From: an uncultured Burkholderiales bacterium
GTDB lineage: Bacteria > Pseudomonadota > Gammaproteobacteria > Burkholderiales > Burkholderiaceae_C
Length of the DNA stretch: 8,711 nucleotides
Assembly: GCA_903871865.1 (NCBI GenBank)
Contig: CAIQIL010000005.1
Span: forward strand, 1-8,711
Reading direction: 5' to 3'
Under the pieces are notes generated by a model, which did not search any database, was not told the DNA's origin, and worked only from the letters and a program-made list of their open reading frames with translations. The translations under genes and the position numbers were made by a program. The first letter of the stretch is position 1, and every line of letters begins with the position of its first letter. This document shows, one piece after another, positions 1-7,000 of this stretch.

Positions 1-557
1 CGCACGCGCGCCGCCGGGCCCCGCGGGACGGCCAGCGCCGGGCCATGCTGGTCGCCTTCGAGGCGGCCTACGGCGAGCGCATGAGCTGCGAGCACGTGTT
101 GGTGGCGCTGTTCCTGCCTGCGGTGCGGATTTTCCGCAGCGAGGCGCCCATGGCCGACAGCTTCCTGCACTTCATCGGCCGGGCCTACACCGACCCCTCG
201 CCCGTGGTGCGCGACTTCATCCACACCAATTACATCCAGACCCTGGGCCGCTTCTTCTTCGCCTTCCAGCGCACCTTGCCCGAGCTCAGCCGCGAAGACC
301 TGGGCTTCCGCCTGAACTTCGCCATGGGCGCGCTGTCCGGCATCCTGGCCGGCGGCAACACCCAGCGCCTGATCCGCGAGTTCACCCAGCAACAGGGCGA
401 CCACGAGGCCGTGATCCTGTCGCGCCTGGCCTCCCTGATGGTGGCCGCCTTGAAAGCACCTTTGCCAGGCCCGGAAGACGCCACCTTGTTCGGCGCCATG
501 GCCAGCATCCCCGGCGTGGCGCAGATCGGCATCGCCACGCCCGCCACAGCCCCCTGA
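1..557 (+). CDS. TetR-family transcriptional regulator, C-terminal part (5' end outside window)
   Basis: The reading frame is open from the first complete codon at position 3 to TGA at 555-557, so this is the 3' part of a longer gene; the ATG at 45 is probably internal. About 185 residues are visible. They are largely helical, with an Arg-rich linker followed by a ligand-binding/dimerisation domain of the TetR C-terminal type. The segment FLHFIGRAYTDPSPVVRDFI, a later FxFQRTLPELS and then FAMGALSGILAG recall the corresponding part of Pseudomonas PsrA, a fatty-acid-responsive TetR repressor; that comparison is from memory. The N-terminal helix-turn-helix is not in the window, so DNA binding cannot be confirmed here. 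The gene is followed by a terminator and then by a fatty acyl-CoA cluster on the same strand, which makes local control of that cluster plausible but unproven. Another TetR subfamily with a similar C-terminal domain remains possible. Confidence 0.82.
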   Translation, partial: HARRRAPRDGQRRAMLVAFEAAYGERMSCEHVLVALFLPAVRIFRSEAPMADSFLHFIGRAYTDPSPVVRDFIHTNYIQTLGRFFFAFQRTLPELSREDLGFRLNFAMGALSGILAGGNTQRLIREFTQQQGDHEAVILSRLASLMVAALKAPLPGPEDATLFGAMASIPGVAQIGIATPATAP

Positions 558-569
558 TTTCCCCGACGT

Positions 570-595
570 GGCCTGCCGATGGGGCAGGCCGTTTT
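570..595 (+). terminator. Rho-independent terminator after the TetR gene
   Basis: Thirteen nucleotides after the stop codon lies a perfect 8-bp stem, GGCCTGCC (570-577) pairing with GGCAGGCC (583-590). The loop is 5 nt (578-582) and GTTTT follows (591-595). The stem is very GC-rich and the T run is short, only four bases. It should separate the regulator transcript from the fabG-type operon. The last T bases also form the start of a TTGACA hexamer (594-599). Confidence 0.72.
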
Positions 596-622
596 GACAA
601 CCTGGCCACACCGGACTGTGCA
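594..622 (+). promoter_or_regulatory. Possible sigma-70 promoter for the fatty-acid operon
   Basis: A perfect -35 hexamer TTGACA is at 594-599. With a 17-nt spacer the -10 position is TGTGCA (617-622), a poor match to TATAAT, so the promoter would be weak or need an activator. An imperfect dyad, GGAC (613-616) and GTCC (624-627), flanks the -10 position around the palindrome GTGCAC (618-623) and could be an operator. Both readings are inference; only the -35 match is striking. Confidence 0.35.
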
Positions 623-655
623 CGTCCACCGGCCTTCAGCACTGCGAGCCTTTCC

Positions 656-2065
656 ATGAAAGACGGATACATCGATTTCGCCAACTCCAACGTCGGGGCC
701 AAGCTGGTCAATGCCCTGGGCCTGCCCAAGCCGATGCCACTGGAGCGCTACCAGGCCGGTCAGCCCGTGGTCAAGGGCACGGTGCTGGTGGGCGGCGGCG
801 GTGAGCCGCAATTGCTGGAGGCCCTGGCCGGCGTGTTCCAGCGCATCGGTGTGCAAACCCTGGCCCACGAGCGCCTGCCGCAGTGGGTGGCCGTGGCCAA
901 CAAGGCCGGCCTGACCACCGGCCGCTGGGGCAGCAACGGCCAGCCCGGCGAGAAGGTCAAGGCCCTGGTGTTCGACGCCACCGGCCTGACCGACTCCACC
1001 CAGTCCGATGCGCTGTACTGGTTCTTCCACGATGCCGCCCGTTCTCTGCTGCCGTGCGGCCGCGTGGTCGTGCTGGGCCGTCCGCCGGAGGCTTGCACCT
1101 CGCCGCGCCAGGCCACCATCCAACGCGGCCTGGAAGGCCTGACGCGCTCGCTGGGCAAGGAGCTCAAGAAGGGCAGCAACGCCCAGCTGGTCTATGTGGC
1201 CGAAGGCGCTGAAAGCCAGGTCGAGTCCACGCTGCGCTTCCTGCTGTCGCCGCGCTCGGCCTATGTGTCGGCGCAGGTCATCCGCATCGGCGCACCGGTG
1301 GGCGACAACGTCACGCCCGCCAACTGGGACCAGCCCCTGGCTGGCAAGAAGGTGCTGGTGACCGGTGCCTCGCGCGGCATCGGTGCGGCGATCGCCGAGT
1401 GCATGGCCCGCGACGGCGCCCACGTCATCGCCCTGGACGTGCCCCAGGCCCAGGAAGGCCTCGACGAGGTCGCCAAGAAGATCGGTGGCACGGCACTGGC
1501 GCTGGACATCGGCGCGCCCGAAGCGCCGCAAAAGCTGGTGGACGCCGCCAAGGCCGACGGCGGCTGGGACGTGGTCGTGCACAACGCCGGCATCACCCGC
1601 GACAAGACCATCGCCAACATGAAGGAGCACCTCTGGCAGCTCGTCATGAACGTCAACCTGTCCACGCAAGAGCGCATCAACGAGGCGCTGGTCGAGAGTG
1701 GCGCGCTGAAGGCGGGTGGCCGCATCGTCTGCGTGTCGTCCATCTCGGGCATCTCGGGCAACATGGGCCAGACCAACTACGCCGTCTCCAAGGCCGGTGT
1801 GGTGGGCATGGTGCAGGCCAGCGCGCCGATCTTTGCTCAGAAGGGCATCACCATCAACGCCGTTGCCCCGGGCTTCATCGAAACGGCCATGACGGCCGCG
1901 ATCCCCTTCGCCATCCGCGAAGCCGGTCGCCGCATGAACTCCATGAGCCAGGGCGGCCAGCCGGTGGACGTGGCCGAGGCCATCGGCTGGTTCGCCAGCC
2001 CCGCATCGGCCGGCATCACGGGCAACGTGATCCGCGTGTGCGGCCAGAGCCTGATCGGCGCCTGA
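656..2065 (+). CDS. High-molecular-weight 3-oxoacyl-ACP/CoA reductase (FabG4-like SDR)
   Basis: This 469-residue short-chain dehydrogenase is much longer than ordinary FabG (about 245). Residues 1 to about 225 form an extra N-terminal domain with a Gly-rich strand-turn (GGGG, 46-49). Residues from about 230 onward are a complete classical SDR. They show the cofactor motif TGASRGIG (236-243), HNAG (309-312) and the catalytic tetrad Asn334, Ser362, Tyr375 and Lys379, with the same spacing as E. coli FabG N110-S138-Y151-K155. The family reduces 3-ketoacyl thioesters to 3-hydroxyacyl thioesters, or the reverse, with NAD(P)(H); the large members such as mycobacterial FabG4 are thought to use CoA esters and NADH. 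The His before NAG replaces the usual Asn. The ATG at 656 gives the N-terminus expected for the family (MKDGYIDFANS). No strong ribosome binding site is visible. It is the first gene of the operon, 31 nt before the MaoC gene. The cofactor and chain-length preference cannot be read from the sequence. Confidence 0.93.
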   Translation: MKDGYIDFANSNVGAKLVNALGLPKPMPLERYQAGQPVVKGTVLVGGGGEPQLLEALAGVFQRIGVQTLAHERLPQWVAVANKAGLTTGRWGSNGQPGEKVKALVFDATGLTDSTQSDALYWFFHDAARSLLPCGRVVVLGRPPEACTSPRQATIQRGLEGLTRSLGKELKKGSNAQLVYVAEGAESQVESTLRFLLSPRSAYVSAQVIRIGAPVGDNVTPANWDQPLAGKKVLVTGASRGIGAAIAECMARDGAHVIALDVPQAQEGLDEVAKKIGGTALALDIGAPEAPQKLVDAAKADGGWDVVVHNAGITRDKTIANMKEHLWQLVMNVNLSTQERINEALVESGALKAGGRIVCVSSISGISGNMGQTNYAVSKAGVVGMVQASAPIFAQKGITINAVAPGFIETAMTAAIPFAIREAGRRMNSMSQGGQPVDVAEAIGWFASPASAGITGNVIRVCGQSLIGA

Positions 2066-2096
2066 GTTGCGCCCCGACCTCACTGGCAAACCGCCC

Positions 2097-2957
2097 ATGA
2101 AAATCATCGAAGTCAACAAGCTGCCCAGCGCGCTGGCGCTCAACCTGGGCGCTTTGCGCTCCAGCAGCAAGCGCCCCGGCGTGGTCGAAGCCCTGCCCGA
2201 GGTGACCTATGTGCGCCCGCGCGTGGTCGTCGATGCCAAGCGCGTGGCGGCCTACGCCAAGGTGTGTGGCTTCGGCAAGGCCCACGGCGTGCCCATGCTG
2301 TTCCCTCACCTGGACGCCTTCCCGCTGGCCATGATGCTGTTCGGCTCGCGGCGCTTCCCCTTCCCGGCGATGGGCCTGGTGCACCTGGCCAACAGCGCCA
2401 GGCTGCTGCAGCGCATCCACGTGGAAGACGTGTTGCGCATCGAGGTGCGCACCGGCGAGCTGATCGCCCATGACAAGGGCCAGGCCTTCACGCTGCACGC
2501 CCGCGCCCTGCGCGATGGCGAGGTGGTGTGGGAGAGCACCTGGACGCTGCTGCGCCTGGGCGTGCGCCAGCCCAAGGGCGAGCCCTACACCAGCCAGCTG
2601 ATCGACGAGCGCCCGTTGTCTCACCAGGCCGACTTCTATGCCGGCGCCAGCATCGGCCGCAGCTACGGCCGCGTCTCGGGCGACATCAACCCCATCCACC
2701 TCTCGGCCCTGACCGCGAAGTTCCTGGGCTTTCGCAAGGCGATTGCCCACGGCATGTGGACCAAGGCCCGTGCCCTGGCCACGCTGATGCCGCGCGAGGC
2801 GGTGGCGCAGGCCGAGGTCGTCGTCGAGTTCAAGACCCCATTGTTCCTGCCCGCGCGCGCTTCCCTGTGGGCCATCCGCAGCGAAGACAGCGCCCTGTTC
2901 GAAGTCCGCAACGCCAAGGGCGACAAGCCGCACCTGCGCGGCCGTGTCACCTACTGA
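2097..2957 (+). CDS. MaoC-family (R)-specific enoyl-CoA hydratase / 3-hydroxyacyl dehydratase
   Basis: This 286-residue protein has the length of a double-hotdog MaoC hydratase such as mycobacterial HtdX. The N-terminal half (about 1-145) lacks the catalytic signature. The C-terminal half carries a complete hydratase-2 motif, YGRVSGDINPIHLSALTA, with catalytic Asp196 and His201, followed by a conserved IAHGMW segment. The family adds water to trans-2-enoyl-CoA to give (R)-3-hydroxyacyl-CoA, or removes it. That fits between the FabG-type reductase upstream and the thiolase downstream. I chose ATG 2097 because the protein then begins MKIIEVNKLPSAL and follows the reductase by 31 nt. An in-frame TTG at 2067 would add ten residues without family support. 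No Shine-Dalgarno sequence is obvious before 2097, so translation may depend on the upstream gene. Whether it serves degradation, polyhydroxyalkanoate precursor supply or synthesis cannot be decided here. Confidence 0.92.
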   Translation: MKIIEVNKLPSALALNLGALRSSSKRPGVVEALPEVTYVRPRVVVDAKRVAAYAKVCGFGKAHGVPMLFPHLDAFPLAMMLFGSRRFPFPAMGLVHLANSARLLQRIHVEDVLRIEVRTGELIAHDKGQAFTLHARALRDGEVVWESTWTLLRLGVRQPKGEPYTSQLIDERPLSHQADFYAGASIGRSYGRVSGDINPIHLSALTAKFLGFRKAIAHGMWTKARALATLMPREAVAQAEVVVEFKTPLFLPARASLWAIRSEDSALFEVRNAKGDKPHLRGRVTY

Positions 2958-2988
2958 ACACCCCTGAATCCCTGAAAGGCACCTGCCC

Positions 2989-4281
2989 ATGAACACCACC
3001 GTCCGCCGCGTCGCCATCATCGGTGGCAACCGCATCCCGTTTGCCCGCTCCAACACCGTGTATTCCAACGTCTCCAACCAGGAGATGCTGACCGCCACCC
3101 TGCAGGGCCTGGCCGACCGCTTCAACCTGCACGGCCAGCGCCTGGGCGATGTCGCCGCCGGCGCCGTGATGAAGCACAGCCGTGACTTCAACCTGGTGCG
3201 CGAGTCGGTGCTGTCCACGACCCTGGCGCCGGAGACCCCGGCCTACGACCTGCAACAGGCTTGCGGCACCGGCCTGGAAGCCATCATGCTGGTGGCCAAC
3301 AAGATCGCCCTGGGCCACATCGAGTGCGGCATCGGTGGCGGTGTGGACACCACCTCTGACGCGCCCATCGGCATCAACGAAAAGATGCGCAAGATCCTGA
3401 TGGAAGCCAACCGCGCCAAGGGCACGATGGCCCAGCTCAAGGTGATGTCCCAGATCCGCCCGAGCATGCTGATGAAGCCGGCCATCCCGAAGAACGGTGA
3501 GCCGCGCACCGGCTTCTCCATGGGCGAGCACGCCGAGCTGATGGCGCGCGAGTGGGGCATCCCCCGCGAAGAGCAGGACCAGCTCGCCGTGGCCAGCCAC
3601 GCCAACCTGGCGCGCGCCTACAAGGACGGCTTCTTCGCCGACCTCATCACCCCCTTCAAGGGCGTGAGCAAGGACAACAACCTGCGCGAAGGCCTGAGCA
3701 TCGAAAAGCTGCGCTCGCTCAAGCCCTGCTTCGACAAGAAGGTCGCTCCCGGCCAGGGCACGCTGACCCCGGGCAACTCCACGCCCCTGACCGACGGCGC
3801 CTCGGCCGTGCTGCTGGGCAGCGAGGAATGGGCCAAGGCCCACAACCTGCCCGTGCTGGCCTACATCACCTTCAGCGAAGTGGCCGCCGTGGACTTCTTC
3901 AACAAGAAGGAAGGCCTGCTGATGGCCCCGGCCTATGCCGTGCCGCGCATGCTGGACCGCGCCGGCATCAAGCTGCAGGACTTCGACTTCTATGAAATCC
4001 ACGAAGCCTTCGCCGCGCAGGTGCTGTGCACGCTGAAGGCCTGGGAAGACGGCAAGTACTGCAAGGAGCGCCTGGGCCTGGACCAGCCCCTGGGCAGCAT
4101 CGACCGCAGCAAGCTCAACATCAATGGCTCCTCGCTGGCCGCGGGCCACCCCTTCGCCGCCACCGGTGGCCGCATCGTGGCCTCGCTGGCCAAGATGCTG
4201 GCGCAAAAGGGCTCGGGCCGCGGCCTGATCTCGATCTGCGCCGCCGGCGGCCAGGGCGTCGTTGCCATCTTGGAACGCTGA
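2989..4281 (+). CDS. Acetyl-CoA C-acyltransferase (thiolase, FadI-like)
   Basis: This 430-residue thiolase has all catalytic elements: nucleophilic Cys92 in QQACGTGLEA, YEIHEAFAAQ (335-344), His387 in GHPFAATGG, and Cys417 in ICAAGGQG near the C-terminus. The HEAFA form (rather than NEAFA) and HPFAATG are typical of FadI and of trifunctional-protein beta subunits, and E. coli FadI has nearly the same length (436). Such enzymes cleave 3-ketoacyl-CoA with CoA to acetyl-CoA and a shortened acyl-CoA, or run the condensation in reverse. A Shine-Dalgarno-like GAAAGG lies at 2974-2979, 9 nt before ATG 2989. The gene follows the MaoC gene by 31 nt. Its usual partner FadJ (hydratase/dehydrogenase) is absent; the FabG-type and MaoC enzymes next door could supply those steps. 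Biosynthetic 2-carbon acetoacetyl-CoA thiolase activity is less likely given the HEAFA signature, but not excluded. Confidence 0.94.
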   Translation: MNTTVRRVAIIGGNRIPFARSNTVYSNVSNQEMLTATLQGLADRFNLHGQRLGDVAAGAVMKHSRDFNLVRESVLSTTLAPETPAYDLQQACGTGLEAIMLVANKIALGHIECGIGGGVDTTSDAPIGINEKMRKILMEANRAKGTMAQLKVMSQIRPSMLMKPAIPKNGEPRTGFSMGEHAELMAREWGIPREEQDQLAVASHANLARAYKDGFFADLITPFKGVSKDNNLREGLSIEKLRSLKPCFDKKVAPGQGTLTPGNSTPLTDGASAVLLGSEEWAKAHNLPVLAYITFSEVAAVDFFNKKEGLLMAPAYAVPRMLDRAGIKLQDFDFYEIHEAFAAQVLCTLKAWEDGKYCKERLGLDQPLGSIDRSKLNINGSSLAAGHPFAATGGRIVASLAKMLAQKGSGRGLISICAAGGQGVVAILER

Positions 4282-4298
4282 CCCAAAGCCCTTAAACT
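4270..4298 (+). promoter_or_regulatory. Possible internal promoter for fadD
   Basis: TTGGAA (4270-4275) and TAAACT (4293-4298) match the -35 and -10 consensus at 4 of 6 positions each and are exactly 17 nt apart. The -10 lies in a small AT-rich patch that stands out in this GC-rich region. Transcription would start near 4305, giving a leader of about 50 nt before fadD. The -10 falls in the loop of the inverted repeat 4285-4305. This is a pattern match only. Confidence 0.35.
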
Positions 4299-4305
4299 GG
4301 GCTTT
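4285..4305 (+). promoter_or_regulatory. Inverted repeat just after the thiolase stop: operator, attenuator or weak terminator
   Basis: AAAGCCC (4285-4291) pairs perfectly with GGGCTTT (4299-4305) around a 7-nt loop, TTAAACT. It starts three nt after the thiolase stop codon. As RNA it forms a 7-bp hairpin, but the sequence after it (CAAAACC) has no T run. Full termination is therefore unlikely, and partial attenuation or 3'-end protection is more plausible. As DNA it is a 21-bp dyad overlapping the possible -10 element of a fadD promoter, so it could also be a repressor site. The repeat is observed; its role is inference. Confidence 0.5.
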
Positions 4306-4344
4306 CAAAACCAAGACAAGCCGCGCCCACCGAGGCGACGGCAC

Positions 4345-4350
4345 GAGGAG
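4345..4350 (+). promoter_or_regulatory. Strong ribosome binding site of fadD
   Basis: GAGGAG ends 6 nt before ATG 4357. It is the clearest Shine-Dalgarno sequence of the plus-strand cluster and fixes the start of the acyl-CoA ligase. The other genes of the cluster have weak sites or none that I can see, which suggests that fadD is translated independently and well. Confidence 0.75.
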
Positions 4351-4356
4351 ACACCG

Positions 4357-6096
4357 ATGAGCCAAACCGCAGCCGCTGCCCAGCCTGGGCAGTCCATCGT
4401 CAACCCGGACGGTTCCACCCACCGCATCTGGTTGTCGTCGTACGTGAAGGGCGTCGCCCACGACATCGACGTCAACAAGTACCAGTCGCTGACGCAGTAC
4501 TTCGACGAGTGCGTGGCCAAGTTCCGCGACCGCCCGGGCTTCGTGAGCATCGGCACGGAGATGTCCTTTGATCGCCTGGACCGCCTGGTCAAGTCCTTCG
4601 CGGCTTACCTGCAAAGCCAGGGCGTGAAGAAGGGCGATCGGGTGGCCATCATGCTGCCCAACACCTTCCAGTACCCCGTGTGCCTGTTCGCGGTGCTGCG
4701 CATCGGTGCCATCGTGGTCAACGTCAACCCCTTGTACACGGCGCGCGAGCTGAACCACCAGCTCAAGGACTCTGGCGCCGAAACCATCATCGTGATGGAG
4801 ACCTTCGCCAAGACCCTGCAAGACGCCATGGCTGGCACCCAGGTCAAGCGCGTGGTGCTGACGCAGATAGGGGACCTGCTCTCCGACGGCTTCGTCAACC
4901 TCAAGGGGCGTCTGCTGAACTTCGTGCTGCGCAAGGTGCAGAAGATGGTGCCGGCCTACAGCCTGCCCGGCGCCGTGTGGATGCGCGATGCGCTCAAGGC
5001 CGGTGCCGCCCACAAGCTGCAGCCTGTGAAGGTGCAGCCCGACGAGCTGGCCTTCCTGCAGTACACCGGCGGCACCACCGGCGTGGCCAAGGGCGCCATG
5101 CTGACGCACCGCAATGTGCTGGCCAACTGCCAACAGGCGCTGGCCTTTGCCGAGGGCCAGCTGACCGGCGAAACCGAGACCGTGGTCACGCTCATCCCGA
5201 TGTACCACATCTTCTCTCTGACGGTGAACGGCCTGATCTTCATGGGCCTGGGCGGACGCAACATCCTGATCGCCAACCCGCGCGACACCAAGCGCGTGAT
5301 GATGATGCTCAAGAACGAGAAGTTCTCCGGCATCAGCGGCGTCAACACGCTGTTCGCCTCCTTCCTGGACGACCCGGCCTTCCGCCAGCTGGACTTCTCC
5401 AAGCTGAAGCTGCCCATTGCCGGCGGCATGGCCCTGCAACGCAGCGTGGCCGAGCGCTGGAAAGAAGTCACCGGCCAGGCCATCGTCGAGGGCTACGGCC
5501 TGACCGAGTGCTCGCCCATCGTGTCGCAAGCCCCGGTGGACATCAGCAAGCCGCGCCCGACCTTCACTGGCTCCATCGGCGTGCCCGTGCCCTCCACCGA
5601 GGTGCGCTGCCGCCGTGAAGATGGCTCCTGGGCCGACATCGGCGAGCCCGGCGAGCTGTGCGTGCGCGGCCCGCAGGTCATGAAGGGCTACTGGAACCGC
5701 CCGGACGAGACCGCCAAGGTCATCGATGCCGAAGGCTGGCTGGCCACGGGCGACATCGCCGTGATGGACGAGCTGGGCTTCCTCAAGATCGTGGACCGCA
5801 AGAAGGACATGATCCTGGTGTCGGGCTTCAACGTCTACCCGAACGAGATCGAAGACGTGGTGGCCATGCACCCCGACGTCAAGGAAGTGGCGGCCGTGGG
5901 CGTGCCAGACGAAGTGGCCGGTGAACGCGTCAAGATCATCGTGGTGCCGCGCAACCCGGGCCTGACCAAGGAAGCCTTGCTGGAGCACTGCCGCAAGAAC
6001 CTGACGGGCTACAAAATGCCGCGCATCGTCGAGTTCCGCAACGAAGAGCTGCCCAAGACGCCGGTGGGCAAGATCCTGCGCCGCGAACTGCGCTGA
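4357..6096 (+). CDS. fadD: Long-chain-fatty-acid-CoA ligase (FadD type)
   Basis: This 579-residue protein belongs to the acyl-adenylate-forming (ANL) family and activates free fatty acids with ATP and CoA to acyl-CoA, via an acyl-AMP intermediate. Motifs run in order: P-loop YTGGTTGVAKG (236-246), GYGLTEC (379-385), hinge and ATP-ribose region TGDI with Asp466, DRKKD (480-484) leading into the fatty-acyl signature (VSGFNVYPNEIED), and the C-terminal adenylation lysine Lys572 in GKILRREL. The large N-terminal domain is about residues 1-480, the mobile C-terminal domain the rest. The length is close to that of E. coli FadD (561). The start is set by a strong GAGGAG site. No membrane segment is evident; FadD enzymes usually associate peripherally with the inner membrane. 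Gene context (thiolase upstream, thioesterase fusion 22 nt downstream) supports a role in fatty acid uptake and breakdown. Exact chain-length preference is not visible, so the symbol rests on family resemblance. Confidence 0.94.
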   Translation: MSQTAAAAQPGQSIVNPDGSTHRIWLSSYVKGVAHDIDVNKYQSLTQYFDECVAKFRDRPGFVSIGTEMSFDRLDRLVKSFAAYLQSQGVKKGDRVAIMLPNTFQYPVCLFAVLRIGAIVVNVNPLYTARELNHQLKDSGAETIIVMETFAKTLQDAMAGTQVKRVVLTQIGDLLSDGFVNLKGRLLNFVLRKVQKMVPAYSLPGAVWMRDALKAGAAHKLQPVKVQPDELAFLQYTGGTTGVAKGAMLTHRNVLANCQQALAFAEGQLTGETETVVTLIPMYHIFSLTVNGLIFMGLGGRNILIANPRDTKRVMMMLKNEKFSGISGVNTLFASFLDDPAFRQLDFSKLKLPIAGGMALQRSVAERWKEVTGQAIVEGYGLTECSPIVSQAPVDISKPRPTFTGSIGVPVPSTEVRCRREDGSWADIGEPGELCVRGPQVMKGYWNRPDETAKVIDAEGWLATGDIAVMDELGFLKIVDRKKDMILVSGFNVYPNEIEDVVAMHPDVKEVAAVGVPDEVAGERVKIIVVPRNPGLTKEALLEHCRKNLTGYKMPRIVEFRNEELPKTPVGKILRRELR

Positions 6097-6118
6097 CCCG
6101 GTCCACGGCCCCAGCCGC

Positions 6119-6982
6119 ATGACCCAGCCCGCCGACTTCCGTTTCCACCACCGCCTGCGCGTGCGCTGGGTGGAGGTGGACGCCCAGCAGGTGGTCTTCA
6201 ACGGCCACTACCTGAGCTACCTGGACGTGGCCGTCACCGAGTTCTGGCGGACGGTCGGTCTGCCATACCCGGACGCGATGCGGCACGTGGGTGGCGACAT
6301 CTTCGTGCGCCGCAACACGCTGGAGTACCACGCGCCGGCGCGCCTGGACGACTGGCTGGACATCGGCATGCGCTGCGAGCGCATCGGCACCTCGTCCATC
6401 ACCTTGAACTGGGCGGTGTGGTCGCAGGGCCGCTTGCTCGTCACGGGCGAGGTGGTCTATGTGTTCACCGACCTGGCCTCAGGGCGCTCGGCCCCGGTGC
6501 CCGAGGCGGTGCGCCACCAACTGGACGCCCATGAGCAGGGCACACCCGTCACCCAGCTGGTATGTGGCCCTTGGGAGGCGCTGGCCGAGGCTGCGAGGGC
6601 GGTGCGCCTGGCCGTGTTCGTCGGCGAGCAGGGCATCCCCGAGTCCGAAGAGTGGGATGCCGACGATGCCACCGCGGTGCACGCCGTGGTCCGCACCCTG
6701 GCGGGCCTGCCGCTGGCCACGGGGCGCTTGATTTTGTCGGGCGAAGCTGGCCACGCCCGCATCGGGCGCATGGCAGTGCTGCGCAGTGCGCGTGGCATCG
6801 GTTTGGGGCGTGCGGTGCTGCAGGCGCTGATCGCTCAGGCGCGTCAGCGGGGTGTGCAGCACATCGGCATCCACGCGCAGTTGAGCGCCATGCCGCTGTA
6901 CGCCCAGGCGGGCTTCCTGCCGGTGGGCGAGGTGTTCGACGAGGTGGGCATCCCGCACCAGCGCATGACGCTGGCGCTGTGA
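6119..6982 (+). CDS. Fusion protein: YbgC/FadM-type acyl-CoA thioesterase + GNAT acetyltransferase
   Basis: One uninterrupted frame of 287 residues encodes two complete domains. Residues 1 to about 135 are a 4HBT hotdog thioesterase of the YbgC/FadM type: the helix motif VDAQQVVFNGHYLSYLD carries the expected catalytic Asp21 and a conserved Gly-His-Tyr (29-31), followed by the usual RRNTLEYHAPARLDD strand. Residues about 142-287 are a GNAT acetyltransferase of the ElaA/YjcF kind: VFVGEQGIPESEEWDADDA, then acetyl-CoA pyrophosphate loop RGIGLG (225-230), and Tyr261 in LYAQAGF, a position often used as general acid. Each half has about the length of a stand-alone protein, so this is a clean fusion with little linker. 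The thioesterase half would hydrolyse acyl-CoA; the GNAT substrate is unknown. The gene starts 22 nt after fadD and is likely co-transcribed. No clear ribosome binding site is seen before ATG 6119, which suggests coupling to fadD. A sequencing frameshift is not needed to explain the fusion, because codons stay in one frame across the junction. Confidence 0.88.
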   Translation: MTQPADFRFHHRLRVRWVEVDAQQVVFNGHYLSYLDVAVTEFWRTVGLPYPDAMRHVGGDIFVRRNTLEYHAPARLDDWLDIGMRCERIGTSSITLNWAVWSQGRLLVTGEVVYVFTDLASGRSAPVPEAVRHQLDAHEQGTPVTQLVCGPWEALAEAARAVRLAVFVGEQGIPESEEWDADDATAVHAVVRTLAGLPLATGRLILSGEAGHARIGRMAVLRSARGIGLGRAVLQALIAQARQRGVQHIGIHAQLSAMPLYAQAGFLPVGEVFDEVGIPHQRMTLAL

Positions 6983-7000
6983 GGGATCAACCCAACAGGC

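Noticed and set aside
558..655. Search for a PsrA-type operator (GAAAC and GTTTC arms)
   Set aside because: No such pair of arms is present in the gap. Only a GTT/AAC pair around the -35 hexamer was seen, too short to mean anything.
2067..2096. TTG codon as an earlier start of the MaoC gene
   Set aside because: It would begin 1 nt after the reductase stop without a ribosome binding site. The added residues do not resemble the family N-terminus, whereas ATG 2097 gives a typical one.
230..2170. Minus-strand open frame of 646 codons antisense to the reductase gene
   Set aside because: It is antisense to a gene with all its catalytic residues, spans the terminator region without respecting it, and shows the same low-diversity shadow composition.
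2947..6201. Minus-strand open frame of 1084 codons antisense to the thiolase and fadD genes
   Set aside because: It mirrors the codon structure of real plus-strand genes in GC-rich DNA. Its composition (His, Gln, Ala, Gly, Val and Leu rich, almost no motifs) is typical of a shadow frame.
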